Below, piece by piece: positions 6,043 to 7,805 of a DNA stretch of 7,805 nt. The notes beneath the pieces were generated by a model. The model made no database searches. It was not told the origin of the DNA and saw only the letters and a program-made list of their open reading frames with translations. This DNA comes from Acetobacteraceae bacterium. GTDB taxonomy: Bacteria > Pseudomonadota > Alphaproteobacteria > Acetobacterales > Acetobacteraceae. Location: positions 1 through 7,805 of the forward strand of contig CANJSR010000225.1 in NCBI GenBank assembly GCA_947476855.1, given 5' to 3'. The position numbers and the translations under genes were made by a program. The stretch's first letter is position 1; the number at the start of each line of letters is the position of its first letter.

Positions 6043-7577
6043 CCCGTTCTCCCGAGTTCATACAGCGCCACGGACGCCGCGGCGGAGACGTTCAGGCTTT
6101 CAATGCCGCCCTTGATCGGCAGGCCGGCGACCTCGTCACAGGTTTCCTTGGTCAGGCGACGCATGCCCTCGCCCTCAGCGCCGAGCACCAGGGCGACGCG
6201 GCGGCCGGTGAAGGCCGCACCGGCCAGCGGGGGGCCGCTGGCATCAAGGCCGACGCACCAGACATCGGCCGCCTTCAAGGCCACGAGCGTGCGGGCGATG
6301 TTGACCGCCCGCAGCAGGGGAATGGTTTCCAGCGCGCCGGACGCGGCCTTGGCCAGGGCACCATTTTCCTCGGGCGCGTTGCGATCCTGCGTGATCACGG
6401 CGGCGGCCCCGAACGCGGCAGCGGAGCGCATGATGGCACCGACATTGCGCGGATCGGTGACCTGGTCGAGCACGATGATCGGGCCGTCCCGCTCCAGCGC
6501 CGATTGCAGGCTGGGCGGCGCCAGCACATCGGCGAGCAGGGCGACGCCCTGGTGGACAACGTCCTGGCCCAGAAGCCGGTCGATGGTCGGCCGGTCAACC
6601 TGCTCGGGTGAGACCGACCAGGGCCTCGGGCATTCGCGGGCGAGCGTGGACTCGGCTTCGCTGGTCACCACAAGGCGACGCAGGCGGCGCGCGGGGTTGG
6701 TCAGCGCGGCGGCGACGGCGTGGAAGCCATAGAGCCAGACCGTGCCGCGCGGGGCCACTGGCACGCGGCGGGCCTGTGCGCCCGGGTGCCGGGTGTTATG
6801 GCCGCCGGAATGCTGGCGTTCGCGATCCGGGCGCTGATGCTGGATGTCTTCGGCCTCATGCTCCCGCGCGATCGGCTCGGGCATGGGGGCTTCATAGTCT
6901 GGGATGTCGGCGACGGGCGCGCGAGGCTGTTCCTCGGCCCGCGGCGGCGCGTAGGCGGGCTTGGGCCGGAACCGGTCGCCTTTGGCGAACTGGCCGCGGG
7001 GAGGACCACTGCGCGCGGGGCGTGCCTCGTCGGACTCCGGGCGAGGCCCCTTGGAGAAACCGCCGCGGGATGGACCACCCTGGGAGTGGCTCCCCTGGGA
7101 TCGTGCGCCCTGGAACCCGGCCCCTTGCGACCGCGACCCTGGGGACCGCGCCCCTTGGGAATGGGGCGCCTTGGGATAGCCCGTTTTCACGAAACCCGGC
7201 TTGGAATAACCCGTCCGAGCGGCGTCTCCCGCCGCAAACCCGCCCTGCGACCGTTCGCCGGACGAACGCCCGCCCGAAGCGTGCCGATCAGACGTGTGCC
7301 GATCGGATGACGCCCGATCGGAAAAGCCGCGATCCGACGAATGCCGATCCGGACCATGCCCGCCGCGGGATGGCCCGCCCTCGGAACCGCCCCTGGGCGA
7401 CCGGGATTCCTGGGAGTGATGCCCCGAGGACGACGATCCAGGGTCCTGCTGCCCCTTGGGCGAGCCTTTGGAATAGCGGCCTTGCGGGCGCTGAGAGGAA
7501 CCGGTGGCGCGGAATGATCCGCGATCCGAAGAAGGGCGGCCAGAGCCGCCGGGCTTATTGCCATGGGGGGGTTTCAT
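6039..7577 (-). CDS. rlmB: 23S rRNA (guanosine-2'-O-)-methyltransferase RlmB with a long disordered N-terminal tail
   Basis: The 512-residue product ends in a SpoU/TrmH-type methyltransferase of about 235 residues (278-512). RlmB uses S-adenosylmethionine to methylate the 2'-O of G2251 in the peptidyl-transferase P loop of 23S rRNA. The substrate-binding domain begins at WLYGFHAVAAAL (281-292). The knotted catalytic domain shows motif 1 DPRNVGAIMRSAAAFG (N378, R384), the RlmB-type AKAASGALE (409-417), motif 2 LVLGAEGEGM (463-472) and motif 3 SLNVSAAASVALYE (494-507). The first 277 or so residues are Gly/Ser/Arg/Pro/Gln-rich, lack Leu, Cys and Trp, carry two pentapeptide arrays, and end with an acidic patch (224-251). 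The ATG at 7577 is the first in frame, behind a G-rich GGCGGGGGG; a TTG at 7670 is less likely. A much shorter start near the core cannot be excluded, but no good ATG exists there. Confidence 0.9.
   Translation of the reverse strand: MKPPHGNKPGGSGRPSSDRGSFRATGSSQRPQGRYSKGSPKGQQDPGSSSSGHHSQESRSPRGGSEGGPSRGGHGPDRHSSDRGFSDRASSDRHTSDRHASGGRSSGERSQGGFAAGDAARTGYSKPGFVKTGYPKAPHSQGARSPGSRSQGAGFQGARSQGSHSQGGPSRGGFSKGPRPESDEARPARSGPPRGQFAKGDRFRPKPAYAPPRAEEQPRAPVADIPDYEAPMPEPIAREHEAEDIQHQRPDRERQHSGGHNTRHPGAQARRVPVAPRGTVWLYGFHAVAAALTNPARRLRRLVVTSEAESTLARECPRPWSVSPEQVDRPTIDRLLGQDVVHQGVALLADVLAPPSLQSALERDGPIIVLDQVTDPRNVGAIMRSAAAFGAAAVITQDRNAPEENGALAKAASGALETIPLLRAVNIARTLVALKAADVWCVGLDASGPPLAGAAFTGRRVALVLGAEGEGMRRLTKETCDEVAGLPIKGGIESLNVSAAASVALYELGRTG
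7056..7160 (-). repeat. seven tandem 15-bp units coding for an S-Q/P/R-G-x-x pentapeptide in the RlmB tail
   Basis: Residues 140-174 of RlmB divide exactly into seven five-residue units: SQGAR, SPGSR, SQGAG, FQGAR, SQGSH, SQGGP, SRGGF. At DNA level this is 105 bp with a 15-bp period, and the plus strand repeatedly shows CCTTGGGA or CCCTGGGA-like cores. The copies have diverged and keep the frame. Slipped-strand expansion of one coding unit is the likely origin. Confidence 0.8.
7275..7349 (-). repeat. five tandem 15-bp units coding for a D-R-x-x-S pentapeptide in the RlmB tail
   Basis: Residues 77-101 of RlmB read DRHSS, DRGFS, DRASS, DRHTS, DRHAS: five units of five residues, 75 bp, again with a period of exactly 15 bp. 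The plus strand shows repeated GCCGATC-G/C-G-like cores. The unit differs from the second array in this gene, yet the period is the same. Confidence 0.8.
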
Positions 7578-7684
7578 TTCCCCCCGCCTATACCGCGCGC
7601 GCGTCCGGAAGCCCAGCAAGAAGCCAGACAGCCCAGGGAACAACCATGCCAAAACCGATTTACGGCCCAAGCGTCGGGTCCAAG

Positions 7685-7714
7685 GGTAGCCGTACCGCTA
7701 CCGATCGGTATAAT
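7685..7714 (+). promoter_or_regulatory. probable promoter (-10 TATAAT) with two overlapping dyads, candidate operator for the thiolase-like gene
   Basis: A consensus -10 box TATAAT occupies 7709-7714, predicting a start near 7720 and a leader of about 44 bases. No good -35 box is present at the proper distance (best TAGCCG at 7687, 16-base spacer). Two inverted repeats cover the expected RNA polymerase site: GGTAGC-N6-GCTACC (7685-7702) and the perfect 12-bp TACCGATCGGTA (7699-7710), which overlaps the -10 box by two bases. The arrangement suits a repressor of TetR or similar type, which is inference only. Confidence 0.5.
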
Positions 7715-7764
7715 CCTGTCGCCTGAACCGGGTCGAATGACGTCGGTCGCAAAGGGAGCGAAGC

Positions 7765-7805
7765 ATGAGCTTGAAAGGTGCGGGATATATTGTGGGTGCA
7801 TGGGA
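7765..7805 (+). CDS. thiolase-family protein, 5' end only (cut by window end)
   Basis: Thirteen codons are visible, MSLKGAGYIVGAW. This opening resembles the N-terminus of thiolase-family proteins (acetyl-CoA acetyltransferase or lipid-transfer type), which commonly begin M-[ST]-L-[KR]-G-x-[AG]-Y-I-[VA]-G and act on acyl-CoA thioesters. GGGAG at 7754-7758, six bases before the ATG, supports the start. It is divergent from rlmB and has its own strong -10 box. No catalytic residue is within the window, so the assignment rests on the N-terminal pattern alone. Confidence 0.5.
   Translation, partial: MSLKGAGYIVGAW

Noticed and set aside
5140..6732. 530-codon plus-strand open frame across the hydratase-like gene and rlmB
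   Set aside because: It is antisense to two genes with clear catalytic motifs. GC-rich coding DNA often leaves the opposite strand open, and the translation shows no recognisable domain.
7056..7349. Short regular repeats considered as a CRISPR array
   Set aside because: Units are 15 bp, directly adjacent, diverged and in frame within a coding region. There are no spacers and no cas genes.
7578..7670. TTG start at 7670 adding 31 residues to RlmB
   Set aside because: The added segment is hydrophobic and unlike the tail, needs a rare start codon, and lacks a good ribosome site. ATG 7577 follows a G-rich site.
6608..7726. 372-codon plus-strand open frame opposite the RlmB tail
   Set aside because: It mirrors the low-complexity repeats of rlmB, has no domain and no ribosome site. 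The minus-strand frame continues into a conserved enzyme, so that is the real one.

Overview
The window is GC-rich bacterial DNA with strongly GC-biased third codon positions and densely packed genes. It contains eight complete protein genes and the first 13 codons of a ninth. The families present (RlmB with a basic disordered N-terminal tail, a Tat-exported amidohydrolase, a Nuc-type secreted phospholipase D-fold protein and several catabolic enzymes) fit an alphaproteobacterium, perhaps of the Rhodospirillales/Acetobacteraceae type. That placement is inference from gene content and composition; there is no rRNA or other marker here. I see no tRNA, rRNA, insertion sequence, phage gene or CRISPR array.

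Layout. (1) Positions 39-1307, plus strand: a two-gene unit with a methylmalonyl-CoA epimerase-like VOC protein followed after 3 bases by a two-domain rhodanese/3-mercaptopyruvate sulfurtransferase-like protein. (2) A perfect 14-bp hairpin at 1316-1348 separates this from the convergent, Tat-exported amidohydrolase on the minus strand (1349-2731). (3) A 161-bp divergent region (2732-2892) separates the amidohydrolase from a plus-strand pair: an alpha/beta hydrolase related to 3-oxoadipate enol-lactonase (2893-3687) and a short-chain dehydrogenase (3706-4485). (4) A minus-strand block read from right to left contains rlmB (7577-6039), a 2-keto-4-pentenoate hydratase-like gene overlapping it by 4 bases (6042-5257), and after 118 bp a small exported HKD nuclease/phospholipase-like gene (5138-4494), which ends 8 bp from the dehydrogenase stop. 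(5) A 187-bp divergent region (7578-7764) with a perfect TATAAT and overlapping dyads leads into a plus-strand thiolase-like gene cut by the window end.

Most of the genes look like peripheral carbon and acyl-CoA metabolism (epimerase, enol-lactonase-like hydrolase, dehydrogenase, enoate hydratase, thiolase) placed around one housekeeping rRNA methyltransferase. They lie in separate transcription units, so a single pathway is not shown. Nothing here is clearly a new defence, mobile or biosynthetic system. The features most worth a second look are the leucine-free tail of about 280 residues on RlmB, with two pentapeptide arrays of identical 15-bp period, and the overlapping dyads at the thiolase promoter.
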